64,000 bases of DNA from Rhododendron vialii. Taxonomy: Eukaryota; Streptophyta; Magnoliopsida; Ericales; Ericaceae. The position numbers were made by a program, and so were the translations under genes. Numbering within the stretch: position 1 is the first letter of the stretch; every line of letters begins with the position of its first letter. The stretch covers positions 5,265,001-5,329,000 of the forward strand of contig NC_080557.1 of NCBI RefSeq assembly GCF_030253575.1, read 5' to 3'. The notes under the pieces are model-generated. The model ran no database searches. It was given only the letters and a program-made list of their open reading frames with translations, and was not told the DNA's origin. Positions 21,409 through 32,439 of this stretch are shown in pieces.

Positions 21409-24400
21409 TTACTCCGGGATCGAAACACTCGTCTCGTTCTGGCTAGCTGCAGTTGGATTTGGTGGTGAGGCCGTATCTCCAGTCGACTGGACAGTACTTT
21501 CAATGGGCTCAGTTGGACAAAAATATTCGGCCGCTCCACTGTAACATCCATATAAAATTGCAGGCAAAGCTAAAGCTAGTATTACTGGCAGAGATAGTGG
21601 CAGGCTAAGTAGTATCAATTGAACCTCTTGTGTTGCTACGCGGAAAAATGTTATCCCAACGGCCCAGACAGCAACAGTAGCCAAAATGACAAGGTATACG
21701 GACTTATACATCTCCGTGGGAGCGAGAACAGTGACGGAAAATGTATAAGTGAATGCCATGATCATGATCGTCAACCACGAGATTCCAGCTCGAATAATCC
21801 CAAAAGCCCTTTTTTGCGTTGGCAAAACAACAATGAGCTCTAAGATTGTAGTCAAAGACAGAAGGAATCCTATCGTGTTGAAATACACCAAGTACGGATA
21901 CGATTTGGAATTGGTATAAGCAATTACAGCTTTTCCAGCTTCGTGTCCTTCTGATGTCTCTTGCCAAACACCTCCAGGAGGGTTGATCCCAACTTGAAAT
22001 GACATCGTTGCCATCAGCGATGATACAATCATTAATGTATCCTTTTTCTTCTTCTGCCAAGAAGGATCAAATGGAAAAAAAAGTTTGTAGGACTTTTTAG
22101 CCCCAGATTCACGTAGGACGCTTTTGATATCACGATACTCACTAATGTTATCATCACTCTTTGCTATTCGGGAATGAATATCCAACGCCGTCCACCCACT
22201 TCCATTTCTTGCATTCACATCCATTTTTTGGCCAAGCTCTTCGACACCTTTTTTTTCTTTCGGTCGCTCCAGCAGCAAATATTTGATAATCTGAAATATG
22301 TATATACACTTTCTAAGATTTAGCTAAAAATCAAAGAAGATATACATACATTATACATAGAAAAGGAAAAGTTCAATAAGGTAGATTTTAGGAATAAATA
22401 TTCAGTGAGACTTCGCCACGTGGTCCCCAACTCCCTTCTCCATCACATAATATTCATGTGTGGAGAAGAGTGTTGGATACCAATTGGTGGTCATCTATGA
22501 GCACCCTATAATTGTAGTTTTCGTAAACAATTTTTTAGCCGTGGAATCATAATATTTTACTTCTTAATTAAATTACTCTCATCAAGACTAAGTGAAAATC
22601 TATATATAATAAATTTGATACAAAACTAACAAAAATTTTAAAATGTAAGACAAATCAAAAAACTTAATTATTTAGTTCAATTAAACATGAGATAAATAAC
22701 GTTTGTCTTATGCCAAACAACCCAAAGGTCCGCTCTCTACAACTACAAACCTTGCCGCCACCTCTATTGTTCTTCTCTCTTAATACTACATACACTACAT
22801 GTTCCACTACATAGTTACACTACATTTTATGTGAGGTCCATTTTGAATTCCAAAAAGATATAGAAAAATGTCCATAAATTCTAAAATAATATTTTATGGG
22901 GTCCTTTAAAAAATCAGCTCCAACGAATATCGGTAAGTATTATTTTCTGGATTCGTAGAGACGAAACTACACAATTGAACAGTTCTGCCCCAATGGATCG
23001 AGAAATAATACTTACCGATATTCGTTGGAGCTAATTTTCTACAGGATCCCATACAATAAAATTTTAAAATTTATGGATATTTGTTTTTGAAGTTGTATTA
23101 GACCAGGAATGGACCTCACATGAAATATAGTACTGTACCAAGTAGTGAAATAATGTAGTGTACCTAAATTTGCTCTAAAGATTTTCAATTCTCTCCGAGA
23201 GTGTTGTTCTTCTTCCCTTCATCTCTTGTAAAGGTCTTCCTTCTTTTAAATAAGCCACTCGTTCTCCACTTGAGGACTCTTTTCCTTCGACCTCAAATCC
23301 AAGGGTTTTTCTATCTGTTGTATTTTGTTTTATTTTTTTTTGGATGAGATTCCATAGTTCTTTTTAATTTCCTACTGGAATTAGAAATTTTTTGTAACAC
23401 TTTGGAGAACCCAGGGAGGGTGTTGTGCGCACCATGATGTGCACACCCCGACCATTGATCTTGGCAATCAACGGTCTGGATTGCTAGGTGTTGTGCCTAA
23501 TTTCAACCATCCAACTGTAGATTGCCAAGAGCAACGATCGGGATGTGCACAATACTATCGCTTTTAGTCAGTATTCTATACTTGTACTACTGCGAAAGTC
23601 AAGGGTGGAACCAGGAATTTATTTCGTCCTGGGCTAACCAAAATTTATATATGTGAACCAAAAAGAAGGCAAACTCGTATAAAAATATATAAATATTTAA
23701 AAATAAACAAAACAAAAGTACAAAAGTGTTTTTCCTCCCTTTTTATTTTGTTGTTCCATTAGAGTATGTACACCAGAGTAGCAAAAATAAAATATTAGCT
23801 ATCATAGCAACCTAAAACCGAGAAAACCCACCTAAAGCAATTAGATAAAAGCTTAGATAAATACATTTCACTACAATACTTTGGTATATATACTGAACGA
23901 CTGTTCATCAACAATTTCTTTTATATTATTTTTCACTTCTCTCTCTTGATTTCTCTTATATTATTAAACAGTCTCAAAAAAATTAAGTGCTTCAATTTTT
24001 CATTCGTTTGAATCATTTCAAGATCTTATTTTTCTGATTATATTATTCTAAATGGTTATAACTAATTTTAACCATATTTTTAAATATATAAACTATCTAA
24101 AAAAATCAAGTACCCCATTTTTTTAATCCGTTTGAATCAGTGCGAATATCTTATTTTTTTGATCATATTGTTCTAGAAGGTCATAATTAATATTTGCATC
24201 TAGAACTCTCATAATCAAGTATCTATTCTATAAAATTCCAAATAAAGAGCAGATATTTGATTACAAGAGCCCTAAAGACAAAAATTAATTATGACCATTT
24301 ATGATAAAATGATCAAACAAATAAGATCTTCACGCCGTTCAAACAGATGGTGGATTGAGCTAGGCTGAATGGGAGGATGGTGTGTTGGGATAAATTCACT

Positions 24401-25823
24401 TAGACCGAAACTTTACACATAATTTATTATTTATTTTTAATTCTTTGGAATTGCACCTGGGCTATAGCCTAGTGGAGCCTAAGTGTAGTACCGCCCTTGG
24501 CGAAAGTGTTTCCTATTTGCTTCGAAAAACCCCAAATCGTATTAGAGAGCTAGCTTTAGGGTAGACATCAGACCAAAATTGTTAGGCTTATAACAAAATC
24601 CTACAACATTGTTATAATATCTTTATATGTCAGTATTAGGGCCCATGAACATCCTTACACGTCTTGAGTTCCTGAACCCCAACGGTAACGTGTAAAAATG
24701 TTATAACTATATATGTTGTAAAATTTTGTTGCAAGCCTAGCTAGCATTTTTGCTAGAAGTATCATTTATTATTTTGTTTTTACTTTAGGTTAGAGTCCTC
24801 AATTAGTGTTGCTGGCCAGGCTTTATGATTGGAATTATTTTAGATTGTCCAAAAAAATATTGCCAAAAATTTAACAATAAAAAGTTTGAATATGGACGTA
24901 CCTCACATCGTTTACCAAAAACTGCGAGATGCAATATGTTGTTGCCATTTTTATCAGTAGAATTGACAAACTTTTCATCTCCAGTCTTGTCTCGCACCTT
25001 GTCTAGCACTAGTTTCAAACTTGCAAGCTGATTATAGTTTACACACAAGTGCAAAATATTGTCACCTTGATCCACAATAACTCGAGCTGAGTGGGGGTTG
25101 GTTCGAAGCAACAGCTTTAATACTTCAACATTACCTTTCAACATTACCTTTCATGGCAGCGATATGAAGAGAGTTATTACCTTCTCGATCACGAGCCGTG
25201 CACATCTCAGGGCTAACTTCCAATAAAAGTTCCACAATCTCTAGATACCCCTTAGAGGATGCTATGTGAAGAGCAGTGCCTAGTTCCATGTCTACAGCTT
25301 TAGCAAGATCTTGTTTATACTCCAAAAGTTCTAGAACAAACTCTTTCTGCCCTGTTGATGTAGCTATGTGAAGAGGATTTTTTCCTTTGAAACTTCCCAC
25401 CAAAACTTTATCCAGAATGTAACCATCTATTTTCATTATTTCCTTTAGTGATTCAACATCCCCTCTCATTGCTGCATCACAAAGCCATTCCTCTGTTCTG
25501 TCCTTCCATGTCTCTCTATCTCTCTCCATCCTCACTCTTATCTCTTCTTCGCTCTCTCCATTCCTCTCCTCCCTCTCTCTCGCTCGCGTGCTCTCTCCCT
25601 CTTTCTCCTTATTCTCTCTTCTCGTCGTGTACTCTCTCATTCTCGCAATCCATGGTGTCTCGTTCTCTCCATCCAAAACTCCTCTCCCACTCTCGTCATC
25701 GGGAGTTCGCCTGTTTCTCTCTCCATATTCTCTCTCCCCCCCGCTCTCCCTTTCCCCCCCACTCTCTTCTCCCTGTATATCTCTCCCAAGCTTTTTCAAT
25801 GCGATATATCTGGGTGTAGCCAT
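21409..25823 (-). CDS. Ankyrin-repeat protein with PGG transmembrane domain (ITN1/ACD6-type family), frameshifted by a 13-bp duplication
   Basis: Two exons: 25823-24902 and 22290-21409, with donor GAG|GTACGT and acceptor TTTCAG|ATT, phase 0. The product would be about 596 residues: a charged Arg/Glu-rich N-terminus (1-100), ankyrin repeats from about 115 (NPLHIATSTGQKEFVLELL, TALHIASSKGYLEIVELLL, NSLHIAAMKGN, NILHLCVNY, NILHLAVFG), then the PGG domain (MATMSFQVGINPPGGVW) with about four membrane segments and a hydrophilic tail. Relatives are plant plasma- or endomembrane proteins in salt, defence and cell-death responses; the substrate or partner here is unknown. A perfect 13-bp tandem duplication (25125-25150) shifts the frame inside the third repeat, so as read only 230 residues are made. 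It could be a pseudogene, one allele or an assembly error. Confidence 0.85.
22788..23168. mobile_element. Foldback element in the ankyrin intron
   Basis: Arms of about 170 bp. AGCTCCAACGAATATCGGTA near 22917 reappears as its reverse complement near 23010, and the outer ends (TACACTACAT-rich) also pair. There is no coding capacity, so it is a MITE-like element. Confidence 0.75.
23405..23577. mobile_element. Small foldback element in the ankyrin intron
   Basis: ATGTGCACACCCCGACCATT and CTTGGCAATC on the left pair with sequence at 23525-23560 on the right. It is MITE-like and noncoding. Confidence 0.55.
24125..24348. mobile_element. Foldback element in the ankyrin intron
   Basis: CCGTTTGAATCAGTGCGAAT...TTTTTTTGATCATATTGTTC on the left pairs with the complement of 24290-24348. 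A related half element lies just upstream (about 23995-24070). Confidence 0.6.
25125..25150 (-). repeat. 13-bp perfect tandem duplication in ankyrin coding sequence
   Basis: TCAACATTACCTT occurs twice in direct succession (25125-25137 and 25138-25150). Removing one copy restores a continuous ankyrin frame across the exon. Confidence 0.95.
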
Positions 25824-26395
25824 TATCTTTGCACAAGTGCATCACTGGCCCATTACGTAAGTATGTATATATATAGGTAGATAGATACCGTTGGATGCTT
25901 CACATATATAATACAAAAGAGTGCTATCATACGTACGGTGAATGCATCTTCCTAATTCGATTTAAATATGACGCCGGTTACCTAGGAATGTAAGCCAACT
26001 TAATGCCAATGGAGCGATAGATAGAGAAATTATAGTATTTCCGCAGTCTCCATTTTTTAGTACCTCATTCCATCTTAAGGAGATTTTAAATTGGTTATAT
26101 TTGTCAGTTGCTAATACTTTTTATATACAATATGAATCTTGTTTAATTGCTCTCGATTTGTACTATTAAACAAAGTTTACAAAATCACTTAGAATATTAT
26201 AGATTATAAGGTATAATTAATTGAAAAGTCGCACGAATTTCCAAAAATGACTAAAAAATTAGAATTGAGGAAGTAATAATTAAGGAAAAATTTAATTAAG
26301 GACTATGCGCAAAGAGATAGGGTTGGATCACTAAAATGAAACCGAATGTAGTCTTGTTTCTTGAGACAAAGATAGTAATTGGTATTGCTGTACAG

Positions 26396-26840
26396 TGTGG
26401 TGTGGCTGTTGTGGTGATCAAGGTTCCATTCTGTGGTCTTTGCTGTCTCTCGACCACCCTTGTGGCAGCAGCAGTGGCGGCAATGAGGGTCTTGATCGGC
26501 GTTTTTGGGTGGCTCAACTTAGGGCCGGGTGTGGATCTGTTGTTTGCTCGTAGGTTTTGCTTTAGTTTTTGTTAGCTGTTTTTTTGGTTGGTTTTCTTCC
26601 CCTGCGTGGGACTTTCTCTCACTCATTGTGTGTGTTGTTGTGGTGGGTTTTCTACGTCATCTTGATGGCTTTTCGAGATCGGAAAAGAATCTTGTTTGTG
26701 TGAGGTCCTAAATGTTTGTTTGTGAGTTTAGGCCTCTTTTGTGGTTGTTTTCCTCCCTCCTTGAAGATGGCTACCCATTCGGGCGTTCCCGATGTATAAT
26801 TTTCGTATCAATGAAAATATTTCTAAAGTTTGAAAAAAAA
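26396..26840 (+). mobile_element. LINE-like 3' end (retroposon remnant) in unit B
   Basis: Matches 8646-9090 in unit A (TGTGGTGATCAAGGTTCC, then CTCCCTCCTTGAAGATGGC, then TATCAATGAAAAT and an A run). Its same-place occurrence means it inserted before the duplication. Confidence 0.5.
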
Positions 26841-27649
26841 AATTGGTAAGCACCCCATCCCCGTTATATATTTTTTAAAAAAATTAAATAGATATCCTGT
26901 CGGAGTCATGGGTTCCACGGACTTAAATGCTAAGTCTTGGTCATTGGATGGTTCTACCCTTTGTCTTGGTCGATGTCGGTGTCGATGTCGATGCTAAGCG
27001 CTTCATATTCCAATTGACTTGGGCATGCGTGACTTTGATCCAAAGACTCCACACGTACTTCTTGGAGTAGTCTTTTCAGCGTTTTTCATTTTTGTCCTCC
27101 TAGCCTAATGTAAGTGTACGAAATCACTCTGCCAATCTATTTTGGTCCCCATTTATTTACTATTTTTTGTCCCACGTATACCAGGTAATCGCTGGGACTA
27201 AACCAGTCATGCATCGTTTTCAAAATATTTTCTAGCCTTTGGGACCAATTAATTATAAAGCAGAAATACATTTTATAAGTGTATATCTATTTTATAATTA
27301 ACCTCTTAATTTACTTATTCTTTGGATTTGGAAATGAAAAGTATCTAAGATGTGAATCTAATTTTTGTCCCCAACAAACAAAATTCCTTGCTCCACCCTT
27401 AGGTACAATGAATCTAATTTAATAGGCGACTCGTCGGCAGTGTCATTATTGTGAACTATTGCCCACTAAAAAACTCTTTTTGCACGAAGGTAATTAGCCA
27501 AAAACTCATATCAAAACATTAGTTATTTAGGATTACAGCAAAGTATTTTCTTGTTTTTCAAAATGACTTTTTAATAAAGACATTTTACCTATACTTTTAA
27601 GAAATCAATTTTTTCATAGAACATAAACAAAATCAATAATTCTAATTCT

Positions 27650-27830
27650 AACACAAAACCTTCTATCACTTCTATCCCCACAAGCGTTATCAATTGAACC
27701 TCAAATGGTACTAGGCAGAGAAACCAAAATGACAAGGTTTACGAACTTATACATCTTTGTGGGCAAGACAACATTGGCTGGAAAAGGATAAGTGAATGCC
27801 ATGGTCATCAGTGGCGTTACTGGGATTTTA
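27650..27830 (-). pseudogene. PGG-domain remnant of an ankyrin-repeat gene (unit B)
   Basis: Complement reads similar to the unit A remnant and the intact gene (CATTCACTTATCC, CAAAGATGTATAAGTT), with indels and no open frame. Confidence 0.65.
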
Positions 27831-28020
27831 ACTCAAAAAGGCTGACTTAATAAACATATATTTTTTTTATTGAAGTGTATACTTATTATATCATAAATTT
27901 TTTATTTTTCAATGTATTACATTTGTACATTAAAATAATTTTAGCCTAATGTAATTAAAATATACTAATTATTTTATTTTCTTCTTTAGATTACTTCCAC
28001 AGTCACGTTTTTATTTTTTT

Positions 28021-28184
28021 CCAAAAATAGTTTGCCCAACTGCAACACGGACTCAGTGCTAGAGATAAGCCTAAAGAAAAATAACGTCCATTGATTATGC
28101 TGAAGAAATTACTCCCTCCATGGTACAATTGTCATCATGTGAAACAATAATAGCATGCTGACAAGTTCACATGTGGCCGGTGAT
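28021..28184. other. Short spacer between units B and C
   Basis: No gene. ATTACTCCCTCCATGG near 28107 resembles the end of a Stowaway-type element, but no partner end was found. Confidence 0.3.
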
Positions 28185-29830
28185 GTTATTTTGGAATCAG
28201 AGGTGTAGCCGGTTCATTTTGGGAATGTAAGCCAACTTAATGCATCTTCCTAATATGAGGCCAGTTACCGAGGAATGTAAGCCAACTTAATGCCAATGAG
28301 CATAGGATAATCTTTGGTTTTTAAGGTAATAAGTGGAGTGATAGATAGAAAAATGATAGTAATCCCACCGTTCCCATTTTTTAGTACATCATTCCATCTT
28401 GGAGAAATGATAGTATTCTCGCCGTTCCCATTTTTTAGTACCTCATTTCATCTTAACCAGATTTTAAATTGGTTATATTTGTCAGTTGCTAATACTTTTT
28501 ATATATAGTATGGATGCTAGTTGACAGCTCTCGATTTGTATTATTAAACAAAGTTTTCAAAATCACTTATAATATTATAGATTATAAGGTATAATTCATT
28601 GAAAAGTAGCACAGACTCCAAAAAAAGACTAATGTTGTGTTTGGTTTGGTTTTTGAAAAATAGCAGAGGTAATAAATGGAGAGAGATAGAGAGAGAAATG
28701 TTAAAAGTATAGGGAATTTAGGAGGAATTTTTTGAAAAATTCTTTTTGAAAAATGAAGAGAACAATGCTAAGTCTTGGTCATTGGATGGTTCTGCCAATT
28801 GTCTTGGTCGATGTCGATGATAAGCCCTTCATATTTCAATTGACTTGGGCAGGCTTGGCTTTGATCCAAAAGACTCCACACATAATTGTCTTGGTCGATG
28901 TCGATGATAAGCCCTTCATATTCCAATTGACTTGGGCATGCTTGGCTTTGATCCAAAGACTCCACACATACTTCTTGGAGTAGTCTTTTCTGCCTTTTTT
29001 CATTTTTGTCCTCCTAACCTAATGTAAGTGTACAAGATCACTCTGCCCGTCTATTCTGGTCCCCATTTATTTACTATTTTTTGTCCCATGTATACCAGGT
29101 AATCGCTGGGACTAAACCAATTATGCATCATTTTCAAAATGTATCTAGTCTTTGGAACCAATTAATTATAAAGCAGAAATACATTTTATAAGTGTATATC
29201 TATTTTATAATTTACCGATTAATTTAGTTATTCTTTGGATTTGTAAATGAAAAGTATCTTAATCACTTGTGAATCTAATTTTTTACCCCAGCAAACAAAT
29301 TCCTTACTCCACTCCTAGGTGCAATGAATCTAATCTAATAGGCGACTCGTCGGCAGTGTCATTACTGTGAACTATTGCCTGCTAAAGAACCTTTCTGCAC
29401 GAAGGCAATTAGCCAAAAATTCATATCAAAACATTAGTTATTTAGGATTATAGCAAAGCATTTCCTTGTTTTTCAAAATGACTTTTTAATAAAGACATTT
29501 TACCTATACTTTTAAGAAATCAATTTTCTCATAGAACATAAACAAAATCAATAATTCTAATTCAAACGCAAAACCTTATATCACATCTATCCCCACAAGC
29601 GTTATCAATTGAACCTCAAATGGTACTACGCAAAGAAACATTATCATTACGGCCCACACTACAACATGCAGTAATCAAAATGACAAGGTTTACAAACTTA
29701 AACATCCATGTGGGTGAGATATCATTGGCTGGAAATGTGTAAGCGAACGCCTTGGTCATCAGTGGCGAAGCGGGGATTTTGACCCAGAATGACCTGCTTA
29801 ATAGATATATATTTTTTTAAAATTTATATA
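28185..29830. repeat. Segmental duplication unit C
   Basis: It begins with the same upstream-flank landmarks as unit B (GGAATGTAAGCCAACTTAAT at about 28215 and 28273) and ends with a PGG-exon remnant. The LINE-like segment is absent and replaced by about 130 bp of other sequence (28633-28760). A duplicated block at 28790-28985 repeats TTGTCTTGGTCGATGTCGAT. Confidence 0.8.
29570..29790 (-). pseudogene. PGG-domain remnant of an ankyrin-repeat gene (unit C)
   Basis: Same fragment as at 10084-10296 (ACAAGCGTTATCAATTGAAC, ATGACAAGGTTTACAAACTT), more decayed and without an open frame. Confidence 0.6.
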
Positions 29831-29864
29831 AATGTTCCTCCTAGTTTTACCCGAGTCTCATTTT

Positions 29865-30130
29865 CGTCTTTCAAGTATCAATTGCAACTCTTTTGACCTT
29901 CAAGTTTGGTTTTCGTACCAAGTTGGTCCAATTGATAACGTCTGTTAACCAAATTAAATAAAAAAAATCAGATCGAGGGCAGACGTCATCAATTGGACCA
30001 ACTTGGTACGAACTGCAACGCCTAAACTAACATCAATTTGATTTTTTCTGTCCAATTTGGCCGACAAAAATTATCAATTGGACCAATTTATTACGAAAAC
30101 TAAACTTAAAGGTCAAAAGAGTTTACTTTT
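29865..30130. mobile_element. Foldback element
   Basis: GACCTTCAAGTTTGGTTTTC...CCAAGTTGGTCCAATTGATA on the left pairs with the complement of 30060-30123. Part of the arm also recurs directly (near 29985), so the structure is compound. Confidence 0.55.
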
Positions 30131-30769
30131 TTTTTTTCTGGCATTAAATAAGTCATGTGCTGGGCACTTTACTTTTTTCTATCCAAAACACTGACGGAAT
30201 GCTAATGGAAGGTGCAAACTGTTAAATCGGAGATCCCGTTGAGGGGTTAAGTGTCTGAGTTTATACTGGAGAGTGTTCTGAACCTCCCTTTTAGGACTCA
30301 TTCGAGAGATGAAAACTTTTTTTGTTTAGTTTAGCTGTTTAAAACAACTCAACAGATTAAATTCACCTTTGGTCGATATCATTTTATTTTTTTATTATCA
30401 AAATGTCACCATCACTGGTCCACATTTTCTTTCCCACCGGTACGGTCAACATCTCCGGTCACCATCCTCCGATCCTCGAAGCCAGTCATCAGTGACCAAC
30501 TCCGGCGCCGGTGACTTTTCCAGCTAACTTTCTGCCGCCGCCAACTTTTTGGGTGTATGTGACTTTTCTAGTCAACTTTTCGGCACCAACAACTATTCCA
30601 ATCCAAATTCCGACGATGATGTGGCGGGAGGAGTATATAATTTTTATTTATTGTAAGGGTATTTTTTGTCTTATAAAAATAAGAGTGACCTCACACTTTA
30701 GAAATTGCGCGAAAAGAAAAAAATTTCCTAACCCTTGCTCAGTTTGTTACCAGGCCTTGGTCCAGACAC
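30131..30769. other. Non-genic spacer
   Basis: T-rich then mixed sequence. The only frame of note (30511-30813) is short and unrecognised. I see no supported gene. Confidence 0.35.
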
Positions 30770-30885
30770 ACCTGTATATAGTCGACTCTAGACTACTCCA
30801 GGAAGCTGTCTAGCAACAACAGGGTATGCCAAAGTCTTTTTGACGTGCGGTGTTGCTGACTTGCTGGTAGCTCTTTGTGAAATTT
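30770..30885 (+). pseudogene. Fragment of WD40 (WDR76/CMR1-like) exon 3 end and intron 3
   Basis: GGAAGCTGTCTAGCAACAAC AGGGTATG and on (AAGTCTTTTTGACGTGCGG) match the exon 3/intron 3 junction of the WD40 genes (39670-39740). It is followed by the same tail as the fragment at 11948. Confidence 0.8.
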
Positions 30886-32439
30886 TTTTTTATTTATTTA
30901 TAATTCAGGAACAGTCTTACAGCCGAGCCACAATTGGATCTGACTACGCAACCCAAACCTCGGGGGAAATTAGTGCGGCCACACCAGTCATGTAACGCCC
31001 CGAATTTCAAAACATTAATAAAAACATTTAAAGGACAATTTTTCCAATTTAAAATTTATAGATTTAATACATCACTGTTTCAAAAGCAGATGTCATCATA
31101 TTACAACCATACCGAGTTTAGTTTAAGTAGCCAAATTTGACCAAATATTACAATTCCCCAAATAAGCCTTGAAGCTTCCAAAATAAAGCTGACTTAAATT
31201 AAATCAGAGCGACTACGCATACGGAAACCAAGGTTCTTCGGCTCCCTCCTCAGCCTCCAGTCGGATTGTACGACACTTATGCTCTGTCTTCGGTACCTGG
31301 CATTCGAGTTACCAAGGCAACGTAGTACCATGAGCGATGACGCTCACTAGCCAAAACCTACCCGAAACCTATAACTTACACATAACAAGCTAAGGATAGC
31401 AATGCAAATAATAAATGACGCTTGATTTCAATTACTACTCTTTAACTTATGTGAAATCTAGGATCTCACCTTGAGATCCGTCCTACTCTTAACCTCTAGC
31501 GTAAGGCAACCCAGTGTGATTCAGACAGCTCCTTGTTGTATCCCGCTGATAGCTACCAAATTATTTACTCGGATCAACAGTCAACGCAACCACACAAGGA
31601 ATGAACTAAATCTATTCTTGCAGCCAATCACCACTGTGCCTTACCTAGGGTTACGTTTCTCAAACAACTTAGGCCCCTGTTAGCACCCATTAACACAAGG
31701 CTGGGCCCCTGTTAGCACCCATCTTAAAATCATAACTCAATCACTTTCCGATTTATCCTTTACTTATCAGCGTCTACGTGATTCTCTAATCATGTACTAC
31801 CCCGTTAACCTAAGTCCATTCTAAGTTCTCGCAGGACAATAACATTTATCAAGACAAGTAACAATATCAATAATGAATATCAATAATGAATATCATTAAC
31901 AATAATACTGACAACGACGAAAACATAATTAAACCTTTCTTTTTCTTTTCTATTTTGTTCATCCAATAGCTTATCCACAAGGACTTTTGTTAACTAATAT
32001 ACTAATAGAAATGTTAAGCATTTAACAGATGCATATCAATTCCGATAACGACTAACACTGAATGAAATTATACATAAACTTTCTTCAATCGTTTCTGTCA
32101 AATTAAAATATTCTAAGTCTGAGCATGGATTTTGAACGTCATTAAGCATGAGATTATGTGGCATTGTTTCTTGTTATCCCAATAAGCTAACATTACGACA
32201 TGTAGGTTTAGAGCATGCATAACCACATATATACTAAATTGAAAATTTTCTAAATAAGATTTACCAAGACTTTCATAATCATAACTGGTCCTCCAAATCA
32301 AAATTTCTAGAACACGAGCTAAAAATTTAACACATCGTTCTCCATTCCGACATTTCCGATTAATCACAGGTTACTCGCCAAGCATCTCAATATTATACTA
32401 GCAACAAATATATACTTAGGGAGGTAAGTTTTAACTACC

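Larger units (their letters stand above)
25965..28020. repeat. Segmental duplication unit B, starting in the ankyrin gene's upstream flank
   Basis: GGAATGTAAGCCAACTTAAT, TTTAAATTGGTTATATTTGT and following landmarks recur in unit C (from about 28185). From 26210 onward the same order as unit A is seen. It contains a LINE-like end and a PGG-exon remnant. Its left part is the putative promoter region of the ankyrin gene. Confidence 0.8.

Noticed and set aside
25130-25150. 13-bp GT...AG intron in the ankyrin exon
   Set aside because: Far below any workable plant intron length; it is the exact duplicate of the neighbouring 13 bp.
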